From Gryganskiella cystojenkinii (taxonomy: Eukaryota > Mortierellomycota > Mortierellomycetes > Mortierellales > Mortierellaceae), in assembly GCA_015852425.1 (NCBI GenBank), contig JAAAIG010000063.1:1-64000 (forward strand): a stretch of 64,000 nucleotides of DNA, read 5' to 3'. Both the position numbers and the translations under genes were made by a program. Positions 1-12,629 of this stretch are shown here, in pieces. Below the pieces are notes generated by a model, which saw nothing but the letters and a program-made list of their open reading frames with translations, had not been told where the DNA came from and made no database searches. The number at the start of each line of letters is the position of its first letter. Within the stretch, counting starts at the first letter, position 1.

Positions 1-47
1 AAAAAAAAGAAAAAAAAAAAAAAAAAGAGATAAATAAAGAGACTTAC

Positions 48-3000
48 ATGATGAAGTAGGTGGAAATTGCTCGCCAAAATTTTGGTCCGCCCCCCAACAG
101 GATGCTGATGATGCAGTCCGGCTCCGGGTCCGACGCCTAACCCGGCCGTCACAGCTCCTAATCCCAAACCAACATGAACCGCTCCACCGCCGTTTCGACT
201 CGGTGCCAGGGCCTTTTCCTTTTCCTTCTCCTTGTCCCTGTCGTCATCTCCAATACCACCAGTACCAGACCTTTTCAAAAAGAACAGGTCTTGTTTCTCG
301 CCTTGCTCTTGTCGCCGTTGGTGGTGACGATGATGACGACTCTTCTTTTTCTTCTTACGGCGACTCTGATCGTCCTCTGTCTGGACCTGTCCACCCTCTT
401 GTGCTTGCGACTGCGACTGTTGCCGCTGCTGTGGAATCGTATCACTCCGGCTCTTGACCTTGCTGACCTCCTCTTCCGACTCACTATACGAATCGTCCTC
501 TTCGTCAGAATACGTCCCATGACGGTGGCCATGGTTCAGGATCGACACCTTTAACTCTTCGACCACAAACTCGCCAAAGACATTGACAAGCTGTAAAGAA
601 AAATCCAGTTCGGCCATGTAACAGTACCCCGTCACCAATCGGATCATGGCCGAAGCCGAGATTTTGTCGCGATAAAGCGCCTGTCGTAAAACATGCTTCA
701 CCGCCGTGATCAAATGATGTCCCTCCAAGGGGTTCTGGATCATCAAGATTGAACACATCCCCAGGACCGGGTTGATGTAATCCCAATGCTGTGCAGGGAC
801 ACGTTTCAATGCAGGTTGCAAGAACTGATGATGGTGGCGACCGTGATGATGACGATGGTTGGACGGTTGACGGTAAAACGGCATGGAAGTCGTCTTTCCA
901 GCGAGCGTGGCACGACGAGGCACTGTCTCTAGGTCAAACTTGGGCATGTTCTTGAAGGTTGTGGATTTTCTTCGTACTTGTGGCCGAATTGCCGTTGACG
1001 AGGGTCCAGCCTCGACTACAGTGGAAGGTGTCACGGTCCTGCTGGAGTTCATGGTCGAATGGTGCACCGGCTGTTGCTGCTGTGGCGATTGTGAGGATGG
1101 CGTTGGTGCATCCGAAGAAGTCGACGACATGGTGGTACTCTCGGTCTGAGCCAAGGTCACGGAAGTAACCGTGTTGGATCTCTGAGGCTCATTCGGAGGC
1201 GTCGTCGTCCTTTCAGCTCCAGCAACTACGGTCGACCCTGACGTGACTGACATAACGCCATCCATCTGCTGTCGTGATGGCCCGGCAGCCTGCTGAACCA
1301 CTGATTGTCGTGGTGACTGTTGCTTCTGTAGTTGAATCGAGGAGCTATTCGAGGAGGCCATGGTCGAGGTATTGCCCGAAAATAGATGATGCGACGCTCT
1401 TCGCTTGAACTGCTGACGCGATTGCTGTTGTTGTTGCTGTTGTTGCGCCAACTGATGCTGTTGTTCTTGAGCGACCTTCAACTGGTGCGCTTGTTCCCGC
1501 TGCTTCTGATGTTGCTGTTGATCCCATTCCGCAGTATACTTTGTGACCTTGATCAAGAACTGGGCCATGTCTGCCATCATCTGCAGATCCAAAAACTTGG
1601 AATGAACACGTTCAACGTACAGGGACAGGTTCGTGAGAATACTGGAAACTTGCATCGGCTCCAAGTCACGAAAGATCATCACTCGATCTAAAATGTCGCG
1701 GATAGGTTGGTCTCGAATATGCACCAGGTGGCTGTTGTTGCTTTGTCCGCCTATATTTCCAACACCGGTTCCGCCTCCGCCTCCGCCGATAGTGTTAGTA
1801 GGTTCCGGTGGGACCATCTCATGCTCTCCAAGGACTGTGGCCAAGACGTAAAAGAGATCCAGCTCCTGATCAACCTCGCGTTCCTGCTCCCAACCAAAGA
1901 ATTCAACATTGGATGATGGTTGCGTCTATGGAAGAATAAGAATTGGCCATGTTAGCATTTAGTCTACTCAAAACGTAAAAAAGACCCCCCCTCACAACCT
2001 AAATCCGAAATACCTTGAACACAAGAACAAAAAGCCCGTTGCCCATGAAATGGACAAAAGCATCATGCAAAAAGTTTCTTGCGCGGATCAGAACCGGGTC
2101 CTCGGGATCGTCTCGTCTCTTCGTCATCAACTTGCCCATCGCCATGATCTCTCTCGACAGCAGAGCCGTCGTCATGGTCGAAGACCTCTTTAACAAAGTC
2201 GAACAGATCGAGATTGCCAGTAAGATGTTCTCCTCTGACAAACTCTCTTCGCCCGAGGTCGAGTACGATGAAGACCCACCACCGCCTCCTGCACCTCCTC
2301 CTCCTCCTTGGGTCGCACCGCCGCCGGTAGCGGCCAAGGAACCTCCTGTACTCATAGCGGAGCGAACACCATTGGGCTGTTGATTGCTGGTAGAATTTGG
2401 TCCACCGCCCTTCTTGAGCATCAACATCTCGACTATACGCTTCATCAGCACAACGACCAGGTCCTGAAGTGGATCGGCCTCCTTCACGTACTTGTAAATG
2501 ACGATAAGGAGCAACTCTAGCCAGTTCTTCAGTCGACTCGACGGCAAGACACTCAGATCCGTCTCGGATCCAAAGAATCGTAAGATCACATCCACAAAGT
2601 ACGTTCCAACCACAGGCGCATTCTCATCGACATGTTGACGATGTTTGTTGCGTCTGTAGTGGTGATGGTGATGCTGCTGGTATCGAGGAGGGGCCTGTTG
2701 ACCATGCTGGGTGTAATACTGTTGATGAGTTGGTTGCTGATGATGATGGTGATGATGATGGTGTCTATGTGATGAGCTCATCGTCTGGTTCCTGGACCCG
2801 ACTCCACTACCGCTCATGTCCTGACCATGCTCGTCCTGTCGAGACTTGTTGCGCGGGAAACAAAAGAAGCTACGCTTTCGTGGATGACTATCCATCTCAT
2901 CCTCCTCCTCATCCAAGAGATCACCGTTTCCGGTCGAGACATTGGTTCCTGTTCGGCTCTGGTCCTTGGCCAGCGCGGGATTGGTCGCGGATGTGGAACT

Positions 3001-6000
3001 AAACGTTCTATCTGCAAATGGGTCACTGCCAACTTGAGTCGGGGTATGATTGTTCATAGCAAAGGGATCATAAACACCCCCAGGGATGTTCATCTCTCGT
3101 GCTCGATACTCGTCATAGAGACTCGGTGGATCCTCTTCGTAATCGGGCTTGATTTCGACATATCGATCAAGTATCAATTGCAAGTTTGTACAGATTGCCA
3201 ACACAAATGTCTCATGACCCGGATCGTTCAAGAGTCCTGTTCCGTTGACCCCTTCCTCCGTCGCTCCATGGATGGGACTGACACGTTGTCGAGGGATATA
3301 TTCTCCATACCGGACCTGGAACTTTCCCTGACCGAGACTTAACAGTTCACACCCTTCAAAGTCGAGGTAAAAGACCACGAGGTACTTGAGCTGAATGACT
3401 TCATCCAAGTGCGGCTCTAATCCGTTGGCAACCATCTGCAGCGCCAGGTTGAGTAAACTGCAGTGAATATCGTCCTCGAGGGCGAGCTGTTTCTCTCGTG
3501 CCTCAAGATCCGCTGCCTGGGACAGGCTGGGAATGGACGCTCCAGAGAGCGATGACAAGGTAACGGAGATCACAGAAGCACGTCGCTGACTCCTTGACGC
3601 CTCTGTCACCGCCGAAACCGGTACTGGCACCTTTGGCGGCGGTGCATCCAAAACCATCGACGCCGAGAATGACGATCTCCTAGACCGCGGCGCTTGTTCC
3701 AAGGGATGGCCACCACCGCCACTGTTCCGACTACCAGAACCAAAACCATCGCCAGCGCCAAAATTTGATCCAGCAAGTTTATCTATAGCTGTCAAAGAAC
3801 CAAAAGATGAGATCCGCTTGGATTTGGGCACCTTGCCATGATCGTCATTCAATGGACTTGCTCCAGTGGCTTGACTCTTCAGTGACGCGTTCGAACTCTT
3901 GGTCGCAAACAGTCGACCAAGACTGCCACCCGTTAACAACTTGAAGATCAGACCGTAATCCATAATCTTCCAACTCGGGAAATAGCTGTTCAGTCGTGTC
4001 ATCAACTTGAGCAAAGTCTGTTGGACTTCCGGACAACTGGCGATAAAATAGAGTTCCCAGGCCTTGAGTGCATGACCTATATGAACGGGTTGCAAAGACT
4101 TGAGCAAAGTCGTGGCCTTGGTTCGGACAGGTTCATCTTTATCCCACATGGACGAGACAAAGAAACTAAAGACCGGTCCAAGAATCTGCAATTGATCCGG
4201 CGAGAACTGTGCGTCCGAAACCGGTGGCTGGGGTACAGGTGATCCGTACCCTGTGTTCTTCCCGCTGAAACCCGTTCCATTGCTCTCGTTGTTCTCGGGT
4301 TCAAAAGAGTTGGACCCATGCGTACGCTGCCGGGTACTGTTCGTTCCTTGACGAGAATGAGGCCCATTATGGTGATGTGGATGATTGCTGTGATGATGCC
4401 CCTTGTCCACGCCTTTGCCTTTGCTGTTCATGGTCCCTGTGACACGCGAAGTTGCCGCCACGGTCTGTTGGAAAAAGAGCTTTAGCACCGTGGCGTCATC
4501 GAGCTTTGAGAAGAGACCAAAGACAGAGTCCAAAGCACAGAATCGGACCTCCCATTCCCGATCATTGAACTGTCGGGAGACAATCTTGTGAAAGTATGCG
4601 GATCGATTTGAGATGAATCGCATCAAGAGCGGTAAGACCGTATCTGACATGTGGTCGTTCAGCGGCGACAACAAGTCCCAAAGACTATGATAAAAAAGAA
4701 GTGTACAGAGAAAAATATTAGCCGTAAGTAACATTTAAAAGTTCTCTTCAAAGACCAACTTTGGTGTAATTCGGTTCAAAAAAAAAGAAAAAAAAACACT
4801 CACCAAACCACAATCTCCTTGTGAATACTATCGGCAAACTCATCCATGTTTGAGACTCGTCCGGCATCGTCCATGACCGCCGCCAGGCCCTTGATGATCT
4901 CGCCTTGCAACGACAGCGAGGACGACCTCAGGCAGTTCAAGAATAAGCTAACTGGGACTGATTCACGATCGACAACCAAGAGCTCTTGAGACTGAATATG
5001 CTGGCGGTGATGCAGTTGCGGTTGAAGTGGTATGAACGTCCCCAGTGATTGTTTCCCAGGTTGACTATTCGATAGAGAAGAGAACAGGTCTCAATGTTAG
5101 ATGTTGCGCCTTCATGAATTACAATTGCAGCACAAAATATATATATAAAACGGCGAAAGCGCATGCCATACCTAGACCCCTTTTTGTTGGGACCTGCAAC
5201 TTCAAGCACCAGGATATTGTGGATGGGACAACCCCATGTATACATAAGGATCGCAAGCGCATATTTCAGCAACTGTCGCGTTCTATGAAATCAGAAATAT
5301 TCGAAAAGAGGAAATAATTAGACACTCAATCAAAAGTTGGCTACGCGCAGTTACCCACAACAAGCAATACACTCTTACTTTTCCAACAATTCGACATCGA
5401 CATCTCTGCCGGGAGTAGCAATAATCTTTAGAATCGCACTCTGGTTGGTCGCGAGCACCATCTCCAGGATTAGGCCAGAGTCTGCCTCTGACATGCGCTG
5501 AGTCGAGAACACGACATTATCCCAAATGGCTCTCAAGAACACCAGAGAATTCTCCATCACAGATGAGCCCTGATTCTCATCTCCTTGCTGGAGGACTCCG
5601 GTGGATTCCGCTGCCACAGGCGCTGGTGCCGTCGTAGGTGCAGCTACTCTTTCTGTTGCTACTTCGGAAGCACTACTCGTAGCATCCTCCGGCTTATCCG
5701 TCGAGTGTAGTGGAGGCATATTCGCCATATCAACAAGACTCTCGCTGCAATCCATGAACGCCTGAGCTGGAATCTGAACACCACTCCTGACAATAATACT
5801 CAGCCAACCCAATGCACGTGGTAGGCCTTGCTCATGAGGATTCTGCAACATCGAACGGATGGTCCCCACAACACTGTCACCCTGGTCTTCTTGCTGATGA
5901 TGATGATGATGATGAAGCGTCATATTCTCAAACGCTGGAGTGATAGCATCCGCTTGAGGATCGTGTGCATAATCCGAGTTTGCTGGTGAGCTCTGTCCTC

Positions 6001-9000
6001 GATGGTTGTGATGATGGTGGTGAAGTTTGCTCCTGAGTCGCTGACGCCATTCGCTGTTTCCAGAGACTGACGCCGGTGTCGAATGCCCGCTCCCAAGGGG
6101 GTTCGGGTTTATGACACCAAGTCCACTCGTGCTCCTGGTATTGGATCCTTGGTTGGCTCTCAAGAACAAACGATTCAGAGATTTGAAGGTCTTGCCTGAC
6201 ATGTCCAATCCCTCCAGCATCTCCTCGACCTCGTCCAACCATCGACAGAGAACACTCGAGAACTGAGTAAAAAGAAATCCGGCATGTCGAAGCTTGGTGA
6301 TAGACTCGAGGTATCGCTCCGCTTGATCATGACGGAATCGCTGATAAAAAGAAGCCCAAAAAAACTCTGTTAAAATTTGATCCGCTGCATCAAGACAAAG
6401 AAAACAAATTTCTACCAACGTCATTTTTTTTTTTTTTACCTGTTGCTCAACCTCGGAGACAAACACGCCATCACTCTCAGGAGCCATCTCTCGTTCCAAG
6501 ATACGAATCTGTCGATAGGCCATATCCAAATAGCGATCCGGATCCATATCCAAAATCTTTTTCAGCCAGGGGATCGCAAACTTTCTCGCAAGCAGCTTCC
6601 GTCCTGTCATGTACGATCCAACCTCGCCAAAAGTATTCGAGGTCGTCGAGCTGTTCCTCAAGCTCTGTTGTGCTGCTGCAGTTGATCCGAACATGGTCGA
6701 AGAATTTAAGCCGGTCCCGCCGGCTTCCGTTCCTGCGCCAGAGATATTCAAGCCGTTGTGGACCATCTTCTTTCGCGCGATTTGTTCCTCGAGACCGTGT
6801 CGAACGCCGGGGATCTTTTTGCCCTGAGAGACAAAGTTTTTGTGAATCACCAAGAGCTGATCATCCTCCAGCAACAGCCAGTGAAAGACACAACCCAGCA
6901 GTCTCTCCGCCGTGTAATCGGACATGAATGGATCCGGCCAACATTGACGCGAGAGGATCAAGAACCCACACTCGTTCACAGCCAGATCTATACTGGAAAG
7001 ACATCGCCAGACGGAATGAATTAAATGTTCCACAACCGAGGTCGGATCGATCGCTGTAATGAGAGGGAAGAGGCAGTGCACATTCCTGATTGCAACTCTC
7101 TTCTTCCCGGTAGGATCACTGGATGTCGCGTTGGCCATATCGTCCTCAAAAGAAGACGTTTGCACAGTTGGTACGCCTGGTGTCCCGTGAACCCGCTCCA
7201 CTACTCTAGGAGCGTCGATGACTGCATCTTCAAAAAGACAGAGCTCTCCATCCAACCGTTCCAGCAGACCCAACTTGACCCACTCCTGAAGAATCATTTG
7301 CATGGTCCAAGAAGACTGGAACTCGAGTCGCTTCATACAAAATCTGAAGATGCTCGACAAGGACATGTTGGAGGACCGGACCGAATGCCCCGCCAACAAC
7401 TTTTCCTGGGCAGAATCCAGACCGAGCGAAAACGCGTCCTCGTCCTCGTTAAGACCTCCGTCGCTCTGTCGGAAAAAATAATGATGTGAAAAGGTCGGTT
7501 GCGATACCTCGGCGTCACAGATCATGGTCTTGGCCAATGCGGCAAGATGGCTCCAGTACTCTTCCGAAAAGAGCAAGAACTGGTCTGGTTTCCGGTCCTC
7601 AAAGAAATCGCTCAGGAACAACGTCGTCACGGTCGAAGACTGGCCCGGAAGCTGCAAGAGTTGGGCGAGATCATAAAAGTATTTTTGCATCGACAGAAGT
7701 TCAAAGTCGCTAGCTGCCATTGGATTCGCCTCACTCGAGTTGTTGCTGTTGCTGGTATTGCTGCTGTCGTTTGTACTGGAGCCTTGTTGCACGATCCACT
7801 CCACGACTTGAATCTCTCCGCGTTGAATACCATTTTTCAAAAGTTCCAATTGCAAGGTCAACACACTGGCATTACAACTTGCTTCCTCGTACGAGAATCT
7901 ATCCTTGGGTTGAGGCGAGGCTGGTGTGCCGGTCGGTGAAAGTGAAAATGTTCCCGAGACGACATTTGCGCTCTGGAGGGACTCCCAGGTGGTATGCAAT
8001 TTGGCATAGTGGCTCAAAAAACTGTGTCGCAGATCTTCATACGTGATACTGGTCGGGAAGGAGTTCCGCAGCGCCAGTGGCTGAGCGTTCGCGTTGCAAT
8101 CAGGGACCGCGCCATGACAGTGGAGGTGCATGAGCTGTGAACACTCGATACACCTGTACGCCTGGTGATGATGTCCCCAGAGCGGTAACTTGCAAGCCGT
8201 ACACAGACACGTCGAGAACAGGTTCACAAGCTGGAGGTGATGTCCTGACCGGATCCGGAAGGTCCTGTTAGTGAGATCCTCGTAAACGCTGCTTTCGTCC
8301 GGATACATAAGCTGATTCCGAGGTCTCCGTGACAAACCATCGAAAGCGCAACCAAAAGGAGCGCAGTCGATCCCAGCAAACTTCTTGATTGAATAAAAGC
8401 AGTCAAGGTGGATCGATCCACGGCAGTGGTAACAGTGCAATCCAAAGCCCTTCATAACGAGTTCACATCTTTCGCAGGTGTTGATTTCAATCGCCTCGTC
8501 GATTTGGGTAGCCGTCGTTGTAAACATGTATGGGTATAATTCGTGGTCGGCTAAAAAGTCCGTCCCGACAGGCGTTGGTAAGGACTGTTGTTGATTTGAC
8601 GTGGCAGAGGACGGTTCATGGCCATGAGAGACCTTCCAAGGCACCGACGAACGCGACGGGAAACGAGCGCGGAACCGACTACTGCCGGCAGTCTCTGTCC
8701 TGGATGTATTTCGAAGTGTACTGTCGTCGATCGAACCTCTCCGGAAGGAAAACATGGATTCACTTGTTGTGGTATTGCCTCGCAGGTCAATAGTGGTATT
8801 AATAGGCCCACGTCGTTCGATCTGAGCTTGACGCATAAGTAGGATCGAATCGTAGTCCAGTGGGAAAAATTTCTCGCCTATCGTGAGATGTCCGAGAGAG
8901 GGTCGACCGATCCACCAGAGAACCTCTAGAGCGCGTCTCATGACCTTTTCGTTCTCCACCACCGCAATCACCTCCAACAGATCCGAAGACAGATCAGGCT

Positions 9001-11201
9001 TAATCGTCAACAGACCACCGATCGACTTTTGAATCTGCTTTGCGACCGGTAATGGAGACTTTGAAAACGAGATTTGTTGCAGTACTGCCAGCAAGGTCAA
9101 CTGAATGAGCGAACCTGCGTGCATGTCCATAGTCTCTTGCGCCTGCGCCGAGGGACCCATCCGCGAAATTGAAGTCGAACTTGATCGAGAACTGTTGACC
9201 CGTGGTGAATTAAGCGAGGGTCGGTGCTGTTGAGGGACTGACAGCATACCCTGTTCCTCTGTTGGAGAATGGACCTGAATCGCAAAAGTTTGGTTGTTAT
9301 CCAGTTGTACTCGGATCTCGGAGGGTGAAAGAGGTGAACCAGAGTTTTCTGGCGCTATCGGAGGTGAGGTGATCAGGGGAAATTGCTGCGTTCTCGACAT
9401 GGCAAACGAGGGCAAGATCCCGTCCGTGAGCAGATCCAGGAGTCGAATCAAAGCGAAATTCTTGAACACTGGAAAAGCCGACAGAGCGATCATGCCAATG
9501 TCGTAGATAGCCTTGTGATCCTGTGCCAGCGCCTTGGAGAGGTAATAAAGAACATCGAGTACGAGTGTATGGAGCATCCACTCTGGTCGAGAGGGACGGG
9601 GATTTTGGACGCGATATCGACAGTCGTGTGAGATGATGTCGGACAAAATTGCCATGAAATAATCGAGGAGCCGATATGATGTGTCCTCGTCTTCGTGCCG
9701 GACTGTTTGAGCATGATGTGAAAGCGAAAGAAGGTCCAGGTCCATGGATCCTCTTGAACCTCTCGAGTCCCGCGAGCCTCTCCTGGATGAGCTGGGTGAA
9801 TCATGTGACGATCCGCCTGGCGATGACGGTGCAGAGGTGCGAATAATCGGTGATCGATTGGGGCTTCCACCCGGCGAGACATGCGGCGAAGTCGATCTGT
9901 TCCTGCGTCGAAAAAGAGACTTGTGCGCTCTATGATATGAAGCACGACATAAATATGTATGTTAGACGCCTTTTAATCATCGGATCATATTAGATTTTTT
10001 CCAGGTCCGAGTACACTTACATGGGAAAGATCTCCTCCTTCAATTCGGCGACATTCCATCCTGCCGCGGTGGCCTCGATCAAATAGTCGCGCAAGCCCAT
10101 GACAAGATCAACCGTATCGTCACTGAAAAAGAGATCGTCGCCTTCGCCTTGTAAAGAGTCCACGACCCACTTTGGCGGCTTGTCATGTCCAAAGTAAAGA
10201 TTCTCTGCGTCTGCATCAATTTCCCGCTTCAGTGCTCCAGGTCTTGATTCCAGCGTGGCTCCTGAGAGATAAGACTCTGTAGAATGAGCCGCATACCAGA
10301 CCAAGTTGGATGGAGCTCGTTTTCTCCGCTGAATCTTTTTCAACATCCGTTCCAGACCGATTTGCCAGACACTCGGTTCCTTCTTTTGCGGTTCATTACT
10401 GGTATTATTAGGGTTGCCGCTGCTAATATTGTTGTTGTCGTTCAGGTTGTTGGTATTAGTTCCCTGGTTGGTGGTATCATTGTTGCTCTGACCGTTAGAG
10501 TGACCATGCGCATTGGCAGTTGCGGGTGGCGATCGACGGAAAGAAGCAACATGGTTGAGGTCTGTCTTGATGTGCAGTAATGGGAATTTGGAAGTGCGTT
10601 TCTTGGTCGGTTCTGACTGAGCACTGGAGGGAGCGATATTCGATCCTGATCCGGTTATGGACCCCGGGATCGCAGAGATGGGTGGTCTTGATTCAGAAGC
10701 GGCTGATCCACTGGATGAAGAATGTTGCTGTTGGTGATTATGATGGGTATCCCTGTTACTGTGAAGTCGAGTACGATCCAGGTCCAGAGGTTTAGGGCGA
10801 TGCAATATCCGACGCCCGGTCCGCTTCCTCACGTCGTTGACAGTAGAGACCAGCTGCGATCCTGTGGAACCGATCCGTGGTGTGACATTCTTGGTGGCGT
10901 TTAATGGAGCTGACAAGTCCTCGCCTGGAGAAAACTCTTTTTGGTGAGGTGTTGGTTGGGGTGAGGATGGATAGGAGTGGTATTGGGGTGAGGGTGAGGG
11001 TGGGGGTAATGAAGAGTGGTCGGAGACGGGTATGGAGAGTAATGAGGGGGAGAGGAGCGTTAATTGATTAAGATGATGATTCTCCAGGCTGTGTTGTTGC
11101 TGTGGGTCTGATGGAGGTGGTAATAATGTTGGCGGTTGAGTAGATTGATCCTGGTTCTCGTCCTGGAGCGCCTGCTGCTGTGGTTGTTCACTAGGGTTCA
11201 T
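48..11201 (-). CDS. Giant UNC80-like protein with two C1-type zinc fingers (3' end outside window)
   Basis: Exons read by splice motifs and frame: 11201-10021, 9929-6440, 6340-5379, 5282-5172, 5064-4804, 4684-2014, 1925-48, with a GTAAGT donor at 47 leading out of the window. About 3,518 residues are present. The start is the ATG at 11201, opening a Gln/Pro/Ser-rich disordered segment. Around residues 870-920 and 955-1005 are two Cys/His clusters (CERC, CYHC, HLDC; then CTAC, CIEC, HLHCH) spaced like phorbol-ester/DAG C1 fingers. The rest is long helical, ARM-like sequence broken by low-complexity inserts (His-, Gly- and Gln-rich; one polyhistidine run near 2740). Size and layout fit UNC80, the scaffold of NALCN/Cch1-type cation channels, but this is family recall and not an alignment. 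Alternatives are another giant ARM scaffold or an unnamed C1-domain protein. Confidence 0.6.
6341..6439 (-). other. Probable in-frame intron inside the giant UNC80-like gene
   Basis: The open reading frame continues through this 99-nt stretch, but it has a CAG|GTAAAA donor beginning in a run of twelve T on the plus strand and a TTTATCAG acceptor. The joined exons read EVEQQ then RFRHDQ in phase 0. Retention would add 33 residues (Lys-rich, then hydrophobic) without a stop. Confidence 0.6.
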
Positions 11202-11774
11202 TGTTGATCCTCATTAAAGTGTGCCAATGGTCAAAGGGGTAACGTCAATTAATGTCTAATAATGATAAAAATAAAAAAGAGTAGATGTTGAGATGGTGCC
11301 ACAGACACAGCCACAGAACAAGAGCTGGTTTATGCTGATCACATGCAAGCGTATGCTTACAGTGAGCGGTAGTGTGGATGAGTACAATGTACAATGTGCC
11401 TGTCGATGGTGATGGCAGAGGATAGCAGAGCGGAGGAGAGAGTGGAATATGAATGAGACAACTCTCTCGCCTGCCCTTTCGCCCAAAAGTCACGTTTTAT
11501 TTTTTCTGCTTTTCAAACAGGAAGCGTGTTGCAAAAAATAACGGCATGCTCGCGTCGCTTGCTTTAATCCTTTATCATACCATTCAAATTATGACAGACA
11601 GCAGGGGAAATAACAACTCTATCCGCATTTTTTATTTGTTTTTTTCTAGGTAACTTACTGTATCTCCGTACAAATAACTACCATAAGGCAATCCATGTCA
11701 AGGGGGATGTTGACGGAATGATGCAAATATCGCTATTGTTGAATCCTTCAGGCTAGATCGTGAGGTCGGACGCC
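11202..11774. other. Intergenic: 5' flank of the giant gene and 3' flank of the WD40 remnant
   Basis: No gene is supported. Two overlapping minus-strand ORFs at 11245-11493 lack codon-like character. From about 11665 the sequence resembles the 3' flank of the intact receptor gene (about 19475-19585), for example GTCGACAGAGTGATG there against GTTGACGGAATGATG here. Confidence 0.5.
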
Positions 11775-11777
11775 ATC

Positions 11778-12190
11778 TTATCTGGTCGTACCCACTGCCC
11801 CGCGCTGCTGAAATAGTCGAATATTGGACTCACTCTGGCCATGTACGCCTTCAATAGACGCGCGTGACCGAACAAGACTACTCTGCGCAGAGCTCCATTG
11901 TAGACGCACCTGAATGTCGTCCATGTCTTCGGCGGCTTCCCACATAGAAACTGAGCCACTGTGACAGTCAGTTATATAATAACCGCCATCATCGGTCAAT
12001 CTCCATGAAACGCTATGGACGAGGCCGGGGAGGTCCCGGACGACCGCTAAACATCGACCTGTAGCCGTGTCCCACAACCGCACAGTATTGTCATCACTGC
12101 CACTCGCGATCTGATGGCCACTGGGTGAATATGCCACACTGAAAACATGATCGGTATGGCCACTCAAGACGAGACTAGCTACACCAGTGA
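11778..12190 (-). pseudogene. Stranded C-terminal fragment of a NACHT-WD40 receptor
   Basis: The fragment encodes the last canonical WD40 blade (SVAYSPSGHQIASGSDD, TVRLWD), the degenerate terminal blade (SVSMWE) and the C-terminal tail ending RGAVGTTR. It matches the end of the receptor at 19586-24955, which ends RGAVETTK. Upstream, homology stops at about 12190, where an in-frame TAG precedes KRFTGVAS. There is no ATG, NACHT domain or promoter for it. The similarity also covers the 3' flank, so a genomic segment was duplicated, not just a coding exon. I infer a truncated paralogue or a deletion remnant. Confidence 0.85.
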
Positions 12191-12447
12191 ATCTCTTGAC
12201 CTATAGGATGTTGATGATCGTGCAGTGGAAGAAGCACTGCACCTGAGAATCTCCACCTTGCGAAATTGGATTTACTTTGCATAGGAGGAGTACAGTTCCA
12301 TAGAAGTAGTGTCGATGAGAATGGCCTTGTGACCTGGGAGCCAGACAGGGATCAACATACTCTGTCGTTGGCTCTGAAGGTGGAGGAACCGGGAGCAAGA
12401 GCCAGATAACGGCCAATATGAAAGATTTCTCTTAAGGCCTTGGGACT

Positions 12448-12455
12448 TATATAAG
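12448..12455 (+). promoter_or_regulatory. TATA box for the orphan two-exon gene
   Basis: TATATAAG lies 182 bases upstream of the ATG at 12630, in otherwise non-coding sequence; the position is consistent with a 5' leader of roughly 150 nt. Confidence 0.45.
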
Positions 12456-12629
12456 CGGGTCTTGGGACTCGTTATAATGGAGGAGTTAGCTGATGGCCGA
12501 GACGAACGGTGATCGCTATGAATAGAGTCTCGAAAAGGTGCCAAGGACACCAAAACTGCTTGTTGGTGTATTTTTTGCCTTCTTCATGCCTTTTTCTTTC
12601 TCGCTTAAGTTAGAATACTGTCGTCGATA

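Noticed and set aside
174..2520. Many plus-strand ORFs opposite the giant gene
   Set aside because: They are antisense shadows of Gln/Ser/His-rich exons; the minus strand has consistent splice junctions and conserved segments.
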